IMG/VR virus record: IMGVR_UViG_3300022934_000059
Coordinates: 1-38,162 of that record
Length of the DNA stretch: 38,162 bases
From: a virus
Direction: 5' to 3' (one strand)
Both the position numbers and the translations under genes were made by a program. The notes under the pieces are model-generated. The model searched no databases, was not told the DNA's origin, and was given only the letters and a program-made list of their open reading frames with translations. Of the stretch, positions 14,268 through 22,623 are shown one piece after another; within the stretch, counting starts at the first letter, position 1; each line of letters starts with the position of its first letter.

Positions 14268-15899
14268 ATGGCTGAAAAAAGGCGATTCTCCTTCACCAAT
14301 CTCTTCCGTAGGACGACCCCTACACCGGCTGACCGAAAGGTGTTCAATGTCGGAATTCAAGAGCGTGAAAACTCTTACATGATGACGGCTCCATTGGTTT
14401 ACAATGTCGTCAATCAGTCCGTTATCGTGCGAACCTGTATTACACAACTCAAGCAGGAGATTTTTCGCCGGGGCTATGTTTGGGAAAAGGCCTACGAGTC
14501 CCGTTGTAATTCTTGTCAAAAGACTCACAAGATGCCCGTAGAGGTTTGTGCTAGATGTGATTCTCCGGATTTGAAGAAGCCCGACCCAAAGCAATTGGAA
14601 TATGCCGAGAACTTCATTGAAGGATATGTGAACAAGTCCGAACAGAAATTCATTGATGTGTTCAAGGAGTTGGAAGATGACCTCAACATTATGGACGACG
14701 CCTACATTGTTCTCGTCAAGGAATACTACTTGGACGGCAATGGAAAAATCCGTATGCATCGCATCAAAGAGTTGTTCCGTGGCGACCCCGTGACCATGAG
14801 CATTTACGCTGATGAGGTTGGGATTAGAGGAACCAAAGGCTTCACTTGTATCAATCACCGTTCGTTCTTAGCCCAAGAACCTCATGAGCCATGTCAAGAG
14901 TGCCGTGGTCCTGTTTATCCGATTCATTATGTCAACAGAGCAAACGGTGAGGAGCAGTATTTCATTGAGGGAGAGGTTCTTCACTTTAGCAAATACAGTC
15001 CTAGTAGACTCTATGGACACTCGCCCATTCTTACATTGTTCAACAACATCATGACGCTCATTGCTATGGAGAATTATGTCAATTCATCTTACACCAAGAG
15101 TCGTATGCCGAGAGGCTTACTTGCCGTTCAAACCCGTAACATGGATTCTATGGCGGCGTTTTGGAGAGGTGTCAAAGAGCGTATGGAACAAGACCCTCAC
15201 TACATTCCTGTTATGGGCATTGAAGCAGAAAACGGTAAGGGTTCTGTTGAGTGGATTAAGTTCATGGATAGCCTCAAAGAAATGGAGTATGTCGCAGTTA
15301 AGGATGATTTGCGTGACCGTATCTCTGCCTTCTATGGCGTAAGTAAGGTCTTCATGGCCGACAATACAACGAGTGGTGGTTTGAACAACGAGGGTATGCA
15401 AATTCTTGTGACGAATCGTGCCGTGCAAATGGCGCAGAATGTTTACAACAACTATGTCTTCCCCTTCTTGACGAAGCAATTCGGTATTACTGATTGGGTC
15501 TTGAAACTGCCTCCAAGTGAAGAGGAGGATGAAGTTGCAGTTTTGCGAAAGCGTGAGTTAGAAGTCAACATTGCCGCCTCTACCAAGAATCTTGGATTTG
15601 AAGTTGACATGGACGAAGACGGTAACTTTACTTTCTCTAAGCCGGAACCCAAAGAAGAGGAAACTTCGGAAGAGGGGCCGATTGAAACCAATCCAATGGC
15701 TGGTTCCAACATTGACCAAAGAGAATTAGCAGAGGCTCAAATGGCTTCTTTGGAAGAAGGTTCTAAGCCCCAAGAGAACCCGCCAGCCACAAGGAATAAA
15801 GCGAGGATGAGCGTAGGACCAGATAAGAGGCTTACAGGATTGCCGCAAGATGCTGGTAATCAAAATGTAGATAGGAGAAGCGAAGGGAGAGTGAGATGA
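14268..15899 (+). CDS. Portal protein with two zinc-ribbon insertions
   Basis: 543 aa from ATG 14268 (TAGGGGA upstream; TTG 14262 less likely). Identified by position after TerL and by portal-like sequence: the segment around EVLHFSKYSPSRLYGHSPIL, a long helix, and DDLRDRISAFYGVSKVFMAD followed by GGLNNEGMQILVTNRAV. Unusually, residues 80-97 carry CNSC...CARC, and residues 194-212 carry CINH...CQEC, each a plausible four-ligand zinc site. The C-terminal 100 residues are acidic and probably disordered. The portal forms the dodecameric DNA channel. It lacks the MSW tag. Confidence 0.85.
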   Translation: MAEKRRFSFTNLFRRTTPTPADRKVFNVGIQERENSYMMTAPLVYNVVNQSVIVRTCITQLKQEIFRRGYVWEKAYESRCNSCQKTHKMPVEVCARCDSPDLKKPDPKQLEYAENFIEGYVNKSEQKFIDVFKELEDDLNIMDDAYIVLVKEYYLDGNGKIRMHRIKELFRGDPVTMSIYADEVGIRGTKGFTCINHRSFLAQEPHEPCQECRGPVYPIHYVNRANGEEQYFIEGEVLHFSKYSPSRLYGHSPILTLFNNIMTLIAMENYVNSSYTKSRMPRGLLAVQTRNMDSMAAFWRGVKERMEQDPHYIPVMGIEAENGKGSVEWIKFMDSLKEMEYVAVKDDLRDRISAFYGVSKVFMADNTTSGGLNNEGMQILVTNRAVQMAQNVYNNYVFPFLTKQFGITDWVLKLPPSEEEDEVAVLRKRELEVNIAASTKNLGFEVDMDEDGNFTFSKPEPKEEETSEEGPIETNPMAGSNIDQRELAEAQMASLEEGSKPQENPPATRNKARMSVGPDKRLTGLPQDAGNQNVDRRSEGRVR

Positions 15900-16156
15900 T
15901 GAATTGGAAAAAAATCCTAAAGGAAGAGTTTGACCATGATGTTGAAGATGTTAGGGGGTTTCATCCTAAATATAAGCACCTCGCTTATTACGAAGCCAAA
16001 CCCTACTATGGTTCTTATCTTATCACTTCTCCTGCAAAAGATGGTTCTATTTTGATGAGTGAAGACGATACTAGGGCCATGTTTGAAGATAGAATGGATG
16101 AGGGCTATGGATATTTTGTGGATGATTATCTAGATTTTTTTGAGAAGGAGGAATGA
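15899..16156 (+). CDS. Tagged acidic small protein
   Basis: 85 aa. ATG 15896 or 15899; the latter gives MNWKKILKEEFD, a clear tag. It differs from most tagged proteins in being acidic and Tyr-rich (YYEAKPYYGSYLI, DEGYGYFVDDYLDFFEKEE). A short alpha/beta fold is likely; no motif recognised. Overlaps the portal stop. Immediate placement after the portal and before other accessory genes suggests co-expression with head proteins. Confidence 0.7.
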   Translation: MNWKKILKEEFDHDVEDVRGFHPKYKHLAYYEAKPYYGSYLITSPAKDGSILMSEDDTRAMFEDRMDEGYGYFVDDYLDFFEKEE

Positions 16157-16158
16157 GT

Positions 16159-16380
16159 ATGAGTGATGCGGCACGAAGAGAAAAAGAGTTGGTGAAAGAG
16201 TTGGCTAAGGTCCGTTCGCAAAGAGCGGCAGAAGACAGAACGGTGAGAGTGAGTCGGGATTATTCCCTTGGTGGCTTGCCTCCCGATACTACGCACAAAG
16301 CAAAGCGTGGTTCTGCGGATACGCCCGATGTGATTCAACTTCCTCTGCGTAAGCGAAACCGAACCGAGAACAAGTGGTGA
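16159..16380 (+). CDS. Small charged protein, unknown function
   Basis: 73 aa from ATG 16159, seven bases after AAGGAGG; ATG 16153 is an in-frame alternative. It begins MSDAARREKELVKELAKVRS, an amphipathic helix that could pair as a coiled coil, then a proline- and arginine-containing tail (LPLRKRNRTENKW). It lacks the tag. No family recognised. The ATG 16153 variant would overlap the upstream stop. Confidence 0.65.
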   Translation: MSDAARREKELVKELAKVRSQRAAEDRTVRVSRDYSLGGLPPDTTHKAKRGSADTPDVIQLPLRKRNRTENKW

Positions 16381-16385
16381 GGCTC

Positions 16386-18068
16386 ATGTCTTACATGGAT
16401 ATTCTCAAACTCAAAGTCGTTAGCGAAGAGGCTAGGGCTGAGATTCTTGATGAATTATCCCGTGAATTAGTTATCGCTGAGAAAGGAAAGAACGGTGTTT
16501 TTAGGTCCGGCAAGGCCGAGGACCGAGAATCAGTTACGAGTGAATTTAATAGCATTCTAAGGTCCATTGAATCAAATCTAAATTCCGTTATTCAGTCTAA
16601 CGAATATGCTAAAGATAGAGGTGAGGAAACACAACCCGAAGCAATGTTTAGAGGCAAAAGCATCCCATTAGATTCTAATGAAGATGATTTGAAGGCTCTT
16701 GCTCTAGAATTACTTATTGAAAGAATTAGAGAGGATATAGAAGAAACCAAAAATGCAGGAATAATGCAACCTATATCTAGAGATACCGGCCCCAAACCAA
16801 ACCTCACTCCTAGGGAAGCAACTTCCGAAGAACAAAAGAAGCGAGTTGAAGAACAAATCAATTCTACAATCAAAGAAGGGGGAGGTAAGAGTGAATTCAA
16901 TTACGGACTCTTGGAAGAACAAATCAACAATCTTCTAGATGTAGAGGACTTCTTGCAATACTTAGAAGAGGGTCGCTCTACCGTCTATCGTAAGAAAATC
17001 GGAATGGTTGTTGAGAGCGCAACCAAAGTCTTTGATTTGTTTGGTTCTCTACTCAAGAGCGGTTCGGATATTAGTGCTATCCTCAAGACAATCCTTGAGG
17101 AGTTAAAGGAAACTGAAAGGAAAGCCACTAACCTTTTGTCTGAAGATAAATTCAAAAAGCACCCCTATGATGCTGGTGTTCTTCGTGAGTCAATGAAGGC
17201 AATCCAAGATTATCTCCGATTTAGAGTTCAAACCTCAAAGGATTATCACACCCTTACAACGAGGACCGTTAAGGTGCTTAGAAACCTCGCTGAATTTGTA
17301 GATAGTGCTTGGAAACACTCTGTTGGAAGGGGACCTATCAGCCTAGATTACAATCTTTTAGGGGACAGTCTTTCGGAACAAAAAAACAATTTTTCTTTCT
17401 TGAAGATTCTTGCTAGGAATGACCAAGAACACATGTATCGCTACGCCCCACAGAATAAGAACATCTTGATGAAACTTGTTGATATGAAAGGTAAGGGTAA
17501 GAGATACATCAAACATAGACCCGGCAAAGGGGAATCTTTATCCAAAAAACAAGAAAATCAAAACAAGTTGTATGATAAATACCTCAACTTAGGTGTTGAA
17601 ATTACAAGTGCCTTTACCGATTTCGTTGAAGGACCCGATAAGGACGAAAAATCTGCAAGCAAATTTCTTCAAGATTTGGAAAGTCAAGGGTTTAAGCAAA
17701 GAAAGGTTGCGAGTAAGACAGAATATAAATTCGTTCATGAAGACGAGAAGGCAACTTTCACAACACCTGCGGGCAAAGTCTACAAAGTCGGTGATGTAAT
17801 TGATGCCGAAGAGTATCTTGCTCTTATTGAAGAATACAATCCAAAAGACACTCTTCTTGATTACATTGCTAACCAATACAAGAGAGATGAAGGCCGCATT
17901 CTAGATGTGCAAATGGATAGAAAGTTGCAAGGCCAACTAAGCCAACTCAAGCGCAAAATTGACTCTATGCTTTCTTCTAGAATGGAAGAAAGGCCCGACC
18001 TTGAAATGAATGTGCCAACTACATTTAAAGATATTAGAGAACAGAGGCTCAAAGAAGAGGAGGAATAA
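16386..18068 (+). CDS. Tagged 560-aa helical protein
   Basis: 560 aa from ATG 16386, following GGTGAGG. N-terminus MSYMDILKLKVV is the tag with Tyr in place of Trp. It is the largest tagged protein. Mostly helical, with acidic coiled-coil stretches (TPREATSEEQKKRVEEQIN), a central helical region (LTTRTVKVLRNLAEFVDSAW), and a basic patch (GKGKRYIKHRPGKGE). No catalytic motif. Position between portal and protease is where phages often encode internal core or scaffold-associated proteins; this with the tag makes a major prohead-core component a reasonable guess. Confidence 0.72.
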   Translation: MSYMDILKLKVVSEEARAEILDELSRELVIAEKGKNGVFRSGKAEDRESVTSEFNSILRSIESNLNSVIQSNEYAKDRGEETQPEAMFRGKSIPLDSNEDDLKALALELLIERIREDIEETKNAGIMQPISRDTGPKPNLTPREATSEEQKKRVEEQINSTIKEGGGKSEFNYGLLEEQINNLLDVEDFLQYLEEGRSTVYRKKIGMVVESATKVFDLFGSLLKSGSDISAILKTILEELKETERKATNLLSEDKFKKHPYDAGVLRESMKAIQDYLRFRVQTSKDYHTLTTRTVKVLRNLAEFVDSAWKHSVGRGPISLDYNLLGDSLSEQKNNFSFLKILARNDQEHMYRYAPQNKNILMKLVDMKGKGKRYIKHRPGKGESLSKKQENQNKLYDKYLNLGVEITSAFTDFVEGPDKDEKSASKFLQDLESQGFKQRKVASKTEYKFVHEDEKATFTTPAGKVYKVGDVIDAEEYLALIEEYNPKDTLLDYIANQYKRDEGRILDVQMDRKLQGQLSQLKRKIDSMLSSRMEERPDLEMNVPTTFKDIREQRLKEEEE

Positions 18069-18070
18069 TC

Positions 18071-18418
18071 ATGTGGGAAAGAATTCTCAAAGAAGATGTG
18101 CGAAAGGAATACAGTCCGGTGCTTGACACCTTGGATGAAAAGAAGCGAAAGAAACTCAAGAAGACTCTGCAATCCACAGAGCCTACAGAGTATTTCGGAC
18201 AAGACTTTACTCGCCTTGGTGAGTTGATTGACATGCTCAAGGAATTAGAGTTTGTCAAATCGGACGAAAAACTCAACAAGAGATTCAAGTCCATTGACGA
18301 AAGGAACATTGATATGTTGGCCCTCTCTAGCAAACTCCGTAAGGAATACGAGTTGTTGTATCGCCAACTTCGGGAAATCGTTTATCCAAAGAGAAAGGGG
18401 GATTTGAGAGATGAGTGA
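18071..18418 (+). CDS. Tagged helical protein
   Basis: 115 aa starting MWERILKEDVRK, the tag without Ser2. The rest is a charged helical protein with probable coiled coil (LGELIDMLKELEFVKSDEKL; LSSKLRKEYELLYRQLREIV). It has no Cys and no catalytic motif. It starts 2 bp after the 560-aa tagged gene, preceded by GAGGAGG, and its stop region overlaps the next gene by 8 bp. Confidence 0.7.
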   Translation: MWERILKEDVRKEYSPVLDTLDEKKRKKLKKTLQSTEPTEYFGQDFTRLGELIDMLKELEFVKSDEKLNKRFKSIDERNIDMLALSSKLRKEYELLYRQLREIVYPKRKGDLRDE

Positions 18419-18635
18419 TACACAAGAAGAAATGTTGGGCGTGTTGAAGGCATTGGTTGAGCGTATTCAGTCGCTTGAGAAGACCGTGTATCATCAAGAC
18501 AATTTGTTGATGAAGTCCGGATTTGTTGTTGCTCAAACTCCTGTTCCTTCTATGACTGCATCTACTATGCCTACAGATGATATGATTCACAAAATGTCGT
18601 GGGACGACATTGAAAGATTTGTGAACGGACGGTGA
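18411..18635 (+). CDS. Small coiled-coil protein with C-terminal MSW motif
   Basis: 74 aa. Residues 1-35 are a coiled coil (EEMLGVLKALVERIQSLEKT). The middle is a Pro/Thr/Ser-rich linker. Residues 62-74 read MSWDDIERFVNGR and end the protein. This aligns closely with the last 14 residues of the protease/scaffold protein encoded 2.8 kb downstream. Here the tag is C-terminal rather than N-terminal. A small scaffold or adaptor that shares the protease's C-terminal docking element is a reasonable hypothesis. Confidence 0.72.
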   Translation: MSDTQEEMLGVLKALVERIQSLEKTVYHQDNLLMKSGFVVAQTPVPSMTASTMPTDDMIHKMSWDDIERFVNGR

Positions 18636-18639
18636 TACC

Positions 18640-18867
18640 ATGCCCGAAAAACTGACGAGAGAAGAAGCACTAGTGGCTAAGACGATTGAGCAAGTGCGTA
18701 TTGTGAAGGAACTTATTCAGCAAGAGAATGAAGTTATGTTACCTTATGATGATGGGATGGAAGAAGTCAAGGTCAAGCGACCTAAGGCTACAACCACCAA
18801 AGTTACCAATGAAGGTAGCGATGAGAACGGATTCGGTTCTGCTGGCGAAACTGTTGAATTCAAATGA
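18640..18867 (+). CDS. Small acidic/charged protein, unknown function
   Basis: 75 aa, ATG preceded by GGTGATACC. The first 40 residues form a helix (LTREEALVAKTIEQVRIVKELIQ); the rest is charged and low-complexity (VKVKRPKATTTKVTNEGSDE). No tag, Cys or recognised motif. It directly precedes the ligase gene (9 bp) and probably belongs to the same transcript. Confidence 0.65.
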   Translation: MPEKLTREEALVAKTIEQVRIVKELIQQENEVMLPYDDGMEEVKVKRPKATTTKVTNEGSDENGFGSAGETVEFK

Positions 18868-18876
18868 GTGGTCTAA

Positions 18877-21414
18877 ATGGCCTCTGCTGGTTTGATGGTG
18901 GGCAAGGTCAAAGCGCCTGCCTCGGATGAAATTCTTTCTCTCTTTGAGAAGGTCCGAGTTGCTTACCTTTCAGCCAAAGAAGACAAGAAAGAATATGGCG
19001 GTCGTTGGAGAAACGCCTTAGAAGAAATTGAAGAAGCCTTTGACTCTCTTTCCATTCTAGGGAAGGAATTGAAGAATTTCTTGGACGAAAGGCATCTTAA
19101 CGACGATGATGCAAAAGACCCGGAAAGCACAACTGCTCGTATTATTTACGAGGCTATCAAAGATATGCGCTTTGAATCCGACAAGGTGCAAGACCCATTC
19201 GCAGACCGTTTTAAGGGCGATGTGTTGGAAGCATTACTCAGCGATATTGGCATGATGGTGAAATTTATTCACTATGCTATTCGTTCCGATGATAAAGCAT
19301 TATCGGGGAAGTTCTACGAATCTAAAGAGTTGCAACCGGATGAGATTACGAATGGTTTAGATGGTCTTGACTTAGAAGTTGATGATGTTCCTCTTTACAT
19401 CATTGAACATTATGGCGACGATAAAGATTCTAGAAAAGTAGAATCTCAATACAAGAAAGCCAAAGCAATTCTTGATGAAATGATTCTTTCCGAATCTTCC
19501 GAAGAGGAATTAGAAGAATTGGAAGAAGTGGATTTGCATAAGGCAGAAAAATCCGAAAAGGAAAAGGCCGTAAGTCAATTCATTATTCCAAACAAGCCGA
19601 TGTATCGTATCTTTGATATTGACGACATGAAGGAACTTAAAGGATTCAGCGGAGAATATGTTGTTCAAGAAAAATACGATGGTATGCGTATTCAAATTCA
19701 TAAGATTGACAACAAGGTTCAAATTTTCTCCTACAACAAGAAAGACATTACAGAGAAGTGTTCTTCTCAAGTCAAGGAGTTGCAAAAGAAATCCTACGGT
19801 GATTGCATCCTTGATGCAGAACTGATTTTGTTTGATGGGGACAAGGCCCTCCATCGTGCCGATACAGTAGCCCATGTTTTCCAAAATAAATACAAAGAGG
19901 CTAGACTCCGAGCGCATGTTTTTGATATTATGCGCCATGAGGCTCAAGACCTTACGGATACGCCTCTGCGTGACCGAATCAACATTCTCTTCAACAATTA
20001 TGCCGTTAAGTCGTCTTCGGATTTGGTCTTCCCTTCAAAGAAGGATACGAGGATTGCTGACTCCTTGAAGGACATTGACGATTACGCCAAGGAAATTATG
20101 GACATGCCTACGGCAGAAGGCGTGGTCATTAAGGACATTGAATCTACTTATTTCATCGGGACAAAGAAGAATCCAAAGTGGATTAAGTGGAAGAAGTTTG
20201 TTGATTTGGACATGTTGGTTTTGGATAAGAAATCAACAAAGTCGGGCTTGTATTCCTACTCTCTTGGCGCTGGTCCCGTTGCTGATGAAGACGAGGGCAA
20301 GCACATTGTAGAATACGAAGGCCGACGATACATGAATGTTGGAAAGGCACTTAACACCAAGATTAAGGCAGATGTTGGACAAATCATTCGTGTGAAGGTT
20401 GACGAGGTTAGAGAAGATAAAGGAAGATTTACCCTCTATTCGGCTAAGGTTGTAGAGGTTCCCGAAGTGGAATTACCGGATAAGATTGTCACTTTACAGA
20501 TGCTTTCGGGAGATACTAAGCCTTCTATCAAATACAAGGCATTGTCCTTGAAGAAAGGCATTGGTATTACTGATGGTATTCATGGAACTGCAATGATTAT
20601 TGCAAAGAGTATGGATGGGTTTACTATTTACGGTTTCCAAGAGAATAATCTCATGGCTAAGAATGCTCTCCAAGACTTGGACATGTGGAAACAAGAAGCG
20701 GAGCAGATGATGAAAACAATGCAGAGTAATGTTCGCTCCGCCGTTATTCGTTATGTCAAGGACGCCACTTCTAGAAATAAAGAAGTGACAGTCAAAGAGT
20801 TGGATGAATTCTTATCCCGCAACTATGCTAATGAGTATTCTAGTTTGTTTGAGAACAAGCAAGACTTCCTTAAATTCCTTAAGGGGCAAAAAGAATTGAG
20901 TCATTTCTTGGATGCTAGTGAATACATTACTGTGCGGGGCAACAAAGTCTTTGTTGATGAGAGTGTTTTACAAAAAGAAGAGGAGCCGTCTAAATTCAAG
21001 GTGTATCTTCGTAAAGATGGCAACTTGAATTTCTCTGTTCGTCATAAAGGTGAGAATCTTATGTGGACGATTGACTTACAGACCGACGATGACATTTTCT
21101 CTTTGTTCGGTAAAGCAGTCAAGTATCCTGCTGAGATTTCCGAACAACAAGATACTCATGACCTCTTAGATGAAGGCGATGTTACCGTTGGCGTCCAACG
21201 GCATGGCTACCACGAATACATCTTGAATGGAAACAAGTTTGAAACCAAACTACACTTCCGAGTTGTAGACATGAAGGGAGAGAAAACTTGGATTGCTTGG
21301 ACGGGCTATGAGCAAGACCCTGTTGACCCCGATACAGATGAAGGGGTATGGAATATCTATAATGATAAATTCAAAAGTATAAAATTGGATAAAAATACGG
21401 ATAAGGTTAAATAG
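18877..21414 (+). CDS. ATP-dependent DNA ligase with large N- and C-terminal extensions
   Basis: 845 aa. The nucleotidyltransferase core begins near residue 235: motif I EKYDGMR with K266 as the adenylated lysine, motif III LDAELILFD near 310-318, motif IV AEGVVIKD near 413-420 and motif V WIKWKKF near 437-443. An OB-fold (VGQIIRVKVDEVRED, RFTLYSAKVVEV) follows to about 535. The KYDGMRIQIHK sequence is archaeal-like. Residues 1-230 are a helical acidic region unlike normal ligase DNA-binding domains. The C-terminal 150 residues (LRKDGNLNFSVRHKG, VGVQRHGYHEYILNG) faintly resemble a LigD-type phosphoesterase fold, unproven. It seals nicks in DNA. Location among capsid genes is unusual. Confidence 0.9.
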   Translation: MASAGLMVGKVKAPASDEILSLFEKVRVAYLSAKEDKKEYGGRWRNALEEIEEAFDSLSILGKELKNFLDERHLNDDDAKDPESTTARIIYEAIKDMRFESDKVQDPFADRFKGDVLEALLSDIGMMVKFIHYAIRSDDKALSGKFYESKELQPDEITNGLDGLDLEVDDVPLYIIEHYGDDKDSRKVESQYKKAKAILDEMILSESSEEELEELEEVDLHKAEKSEKEKAVSQFIIPNKPMYRIFDIDDMKELKGFSGEYVVQEKYDGMRIQIHKIDNKVQIFSYNKKDITEKCSSQVKELQKKSYGDCILDAELILFDGDKALHRADTVAHVFQNKYKEARLRAHVFDIMRHEAQDLTDTPLRDRINILFNNYAVKSSSDLVFPSKKDTRIADSLKDIDDYAKEIMDMPTAEGVVIKDIESTYFIGTKKNPKWIKWKKFVDLDMLVLDKKSTKSGLYSYSLGAGPVADEDEGKHIVEYEGRRYMNVGKALNTKIKADVGQIIRVKVDEVREDKGRFTLYSAKVVEVPEVELPDKIVTLQMLSGDTKPSIKYKALSLKKGIGITDGIHGTAMIIAKSMDGFTIYGFQENNLMAKNALQDLDMWKQEAEQMMKTMQSNVRSAVIRYVKDATSRNKEVTVKELDEFLSRNYANEYSSLFENKQDFLKFLKGQKELSHFLDASEYITVRGNKVFVDESVLQKEEEPSKFKVYLRKDGNLNFSVRHKGENLMWTIDLQTDDDIFSLFGKAVKYPAEISEQQDTHDLLDEGDVTVGVQRHGYHEYILNGNKFETKLHFRVVDMKGEKTWIAWTGYEQDPVDPDTDEGVWNIYNDKFKSIKLDKNTDKVK
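21373..21384 (+). promoter_or_regulatory. Candidate archaeal promoter for protease/capsid genes
   Basis: AAAAGTATAAAA: a purine-rich stretch that could act as a BRE, followed by TATAAAA at 21378-21384. It lies in the AT-rich 3' end of the ligase gene, about 60 bp before the protease start, which would give a leader of about 30-40 nt. The capsid genes that follow should need strong expression. Evidence is sequence resemblance only. Confidence 0.35.
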
Positions 21415-21442
21415 TCAATTAGAGAACGAGGAGTTGAGAAGA

Positions 21443-22612
21443 ATGTCTTCCATCGTTAAGGCTGACACTCATGAGGATTTCAAAATCATCAAGAGCGACA
21501 AACTAATGATTGGGGGATATGCTTCTATTGAAATGGTGGACAAGCAAAACGACCTCATTACTTTAGAGTCATTGAAAGAAGCCGTTAAAAAATTCATGGA
21601 GCAGAAGAGTTTTCGGAATGTAATGACCAATCACTCAAATGTTCAAGTCGGAGAAGTAATTGACAGTTACAGAGATACAAGCGGGAGGCTATGGAAAACA
21701 GAAGTGGATGATGTTGGCTTCTTCGTAGTGATTAAACTCCGTGATGATATTGAAAAAGCAAAAGAAATTGGACGAGGCATTCGCAAAGGAACATTGAGGT
21801 CTTTTAGCATAGGAGGACAGGCGCTACAGAAAGTGAAAAAGCGAAGTGAAGAGTTGGGCGAATACAACGAGATTAGCAAACTTGAACTTCATGAAGTGAC
21901 CATCTGTGAAAAAGGAATCAACCCCGAAGCGAAATTTGACATTTTGAAACAACAAAAGGTGAAAGACATGACGAAATTGGAAAAAGCATTGGCGGAATTG
22001 GACACTCTCTTAGCAGAAGTGAACACTCTCCGTAAGGAAGAAGAAGAACCCGCTATGGAAAACATGGCCGGAGAAGAAGAAGAAATGATGGATATTGAGT
22101 CCTACGAGCGAGCAGAAAAGGGCGCAAAGCCTACTGTTGACGGTGGCTCTTTGGAAACCGGCGAGCCAGCAGACCTTGTTGTGGTGTCCGGTGGCCGACC
22201 AACCGGTTCCTCTCAAGCCGCAGAGGAAGGCAAGGTTAGCAAAGCCTTTGACAACAACGAGTTCGGAACGCTCAACCTCTCTAACGAGAACATTGAGAAG
22301 GCTTACGCACAATTCCGTGCCGAGCAGATGGAAGAGTTGGCTCTCAAGAACCTTGAGTCCACCTTCGCTAAGAGATTTGAGGCTGAGATGGCTAACCGTG
22401 AAGAAATGGTTGCTAAGTCGGAATACGATGCTCAGTCCGAGATTGCTTCTCTCCGAGAGCAATTCTCTTCGCTCCGCAAGTCGTTAGAGAACGGCGCACA
22501 AGAAATTCGCAAGGCTAACGAAGCCGCCCAAGAAACCACGGCCCTTTCCTTGGATGAGGTCGCTGAAATGTCTTGGAGCGACATTCACAAGATGGCCAGC
22601 GGAAACTATTGA
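21443..22612 (+). CDS. Prohead protease/scaffold fusion with C-terminal MSW motif
   Basis: 389 aa from ATG 21443 (GAGGAG nine bases upstream; TTG 21434 less likely). Residues 1-175 are a phage prohead protease of the XkdF/U35 type: IGGYASIEMVDKQNDLI, MTNHSNVQVG (H64, likely catalytic), IKLRDDIEKAKEI and GTLRSFSIGGQ (S122, likely nucleophile), then KLELHEVTICEKGINPEA. Residues 180-375 are acidic and helical, like a fused delta/scaffold domain. The last 14 residues, MSWSDIHKMASGNY, match the window-wide tag. It would direct capsid assembly and then digest the scaffold. It sits just upstream of the capsid gene, the usual order. Confidence 0.9.
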   Translation: MSSIVKADTHEDFKIIKSDKLMIGGYASIEMVDKQNDLITLESLKEAVKKFMEQKSFRNVMTNHSNVQVGEVIDSYRDTSGRLWKTEVDDVGFFVVIKLRDDIEKAKEIGRGIRKGTLRSFSIGGQALQKVKKRSEELGEYNEISKLELHEVTICEKGINPEAKFDILKQQKVKDMTKLEKALAELDTLLAEVNTLRKEEEEPAMENMAGEEEEMMDIESYERAEKGAKPTVDGGSLETGEPADLVVVSGGRPTGSSQAAEEGKVSKAFDNNEFGTLNLSNENIEKAYAQFRAEQMEELALKNLESTFAKRFEAEMANREEMVAKSEYDAQSEIASLREQFSSLRKSLENGAQEIRKANEAAQETTALSLDEVAEMSWSDIHKMASGNY

Positions 22613-22623
22613 GGTGATGAAAA

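Noticed and set aside
18877-21414. Ligase as evidence that the window is host chromosome
   Set aside because: It is embedded in a continuous viral morphogenesis operon and has non-host-like extensions.
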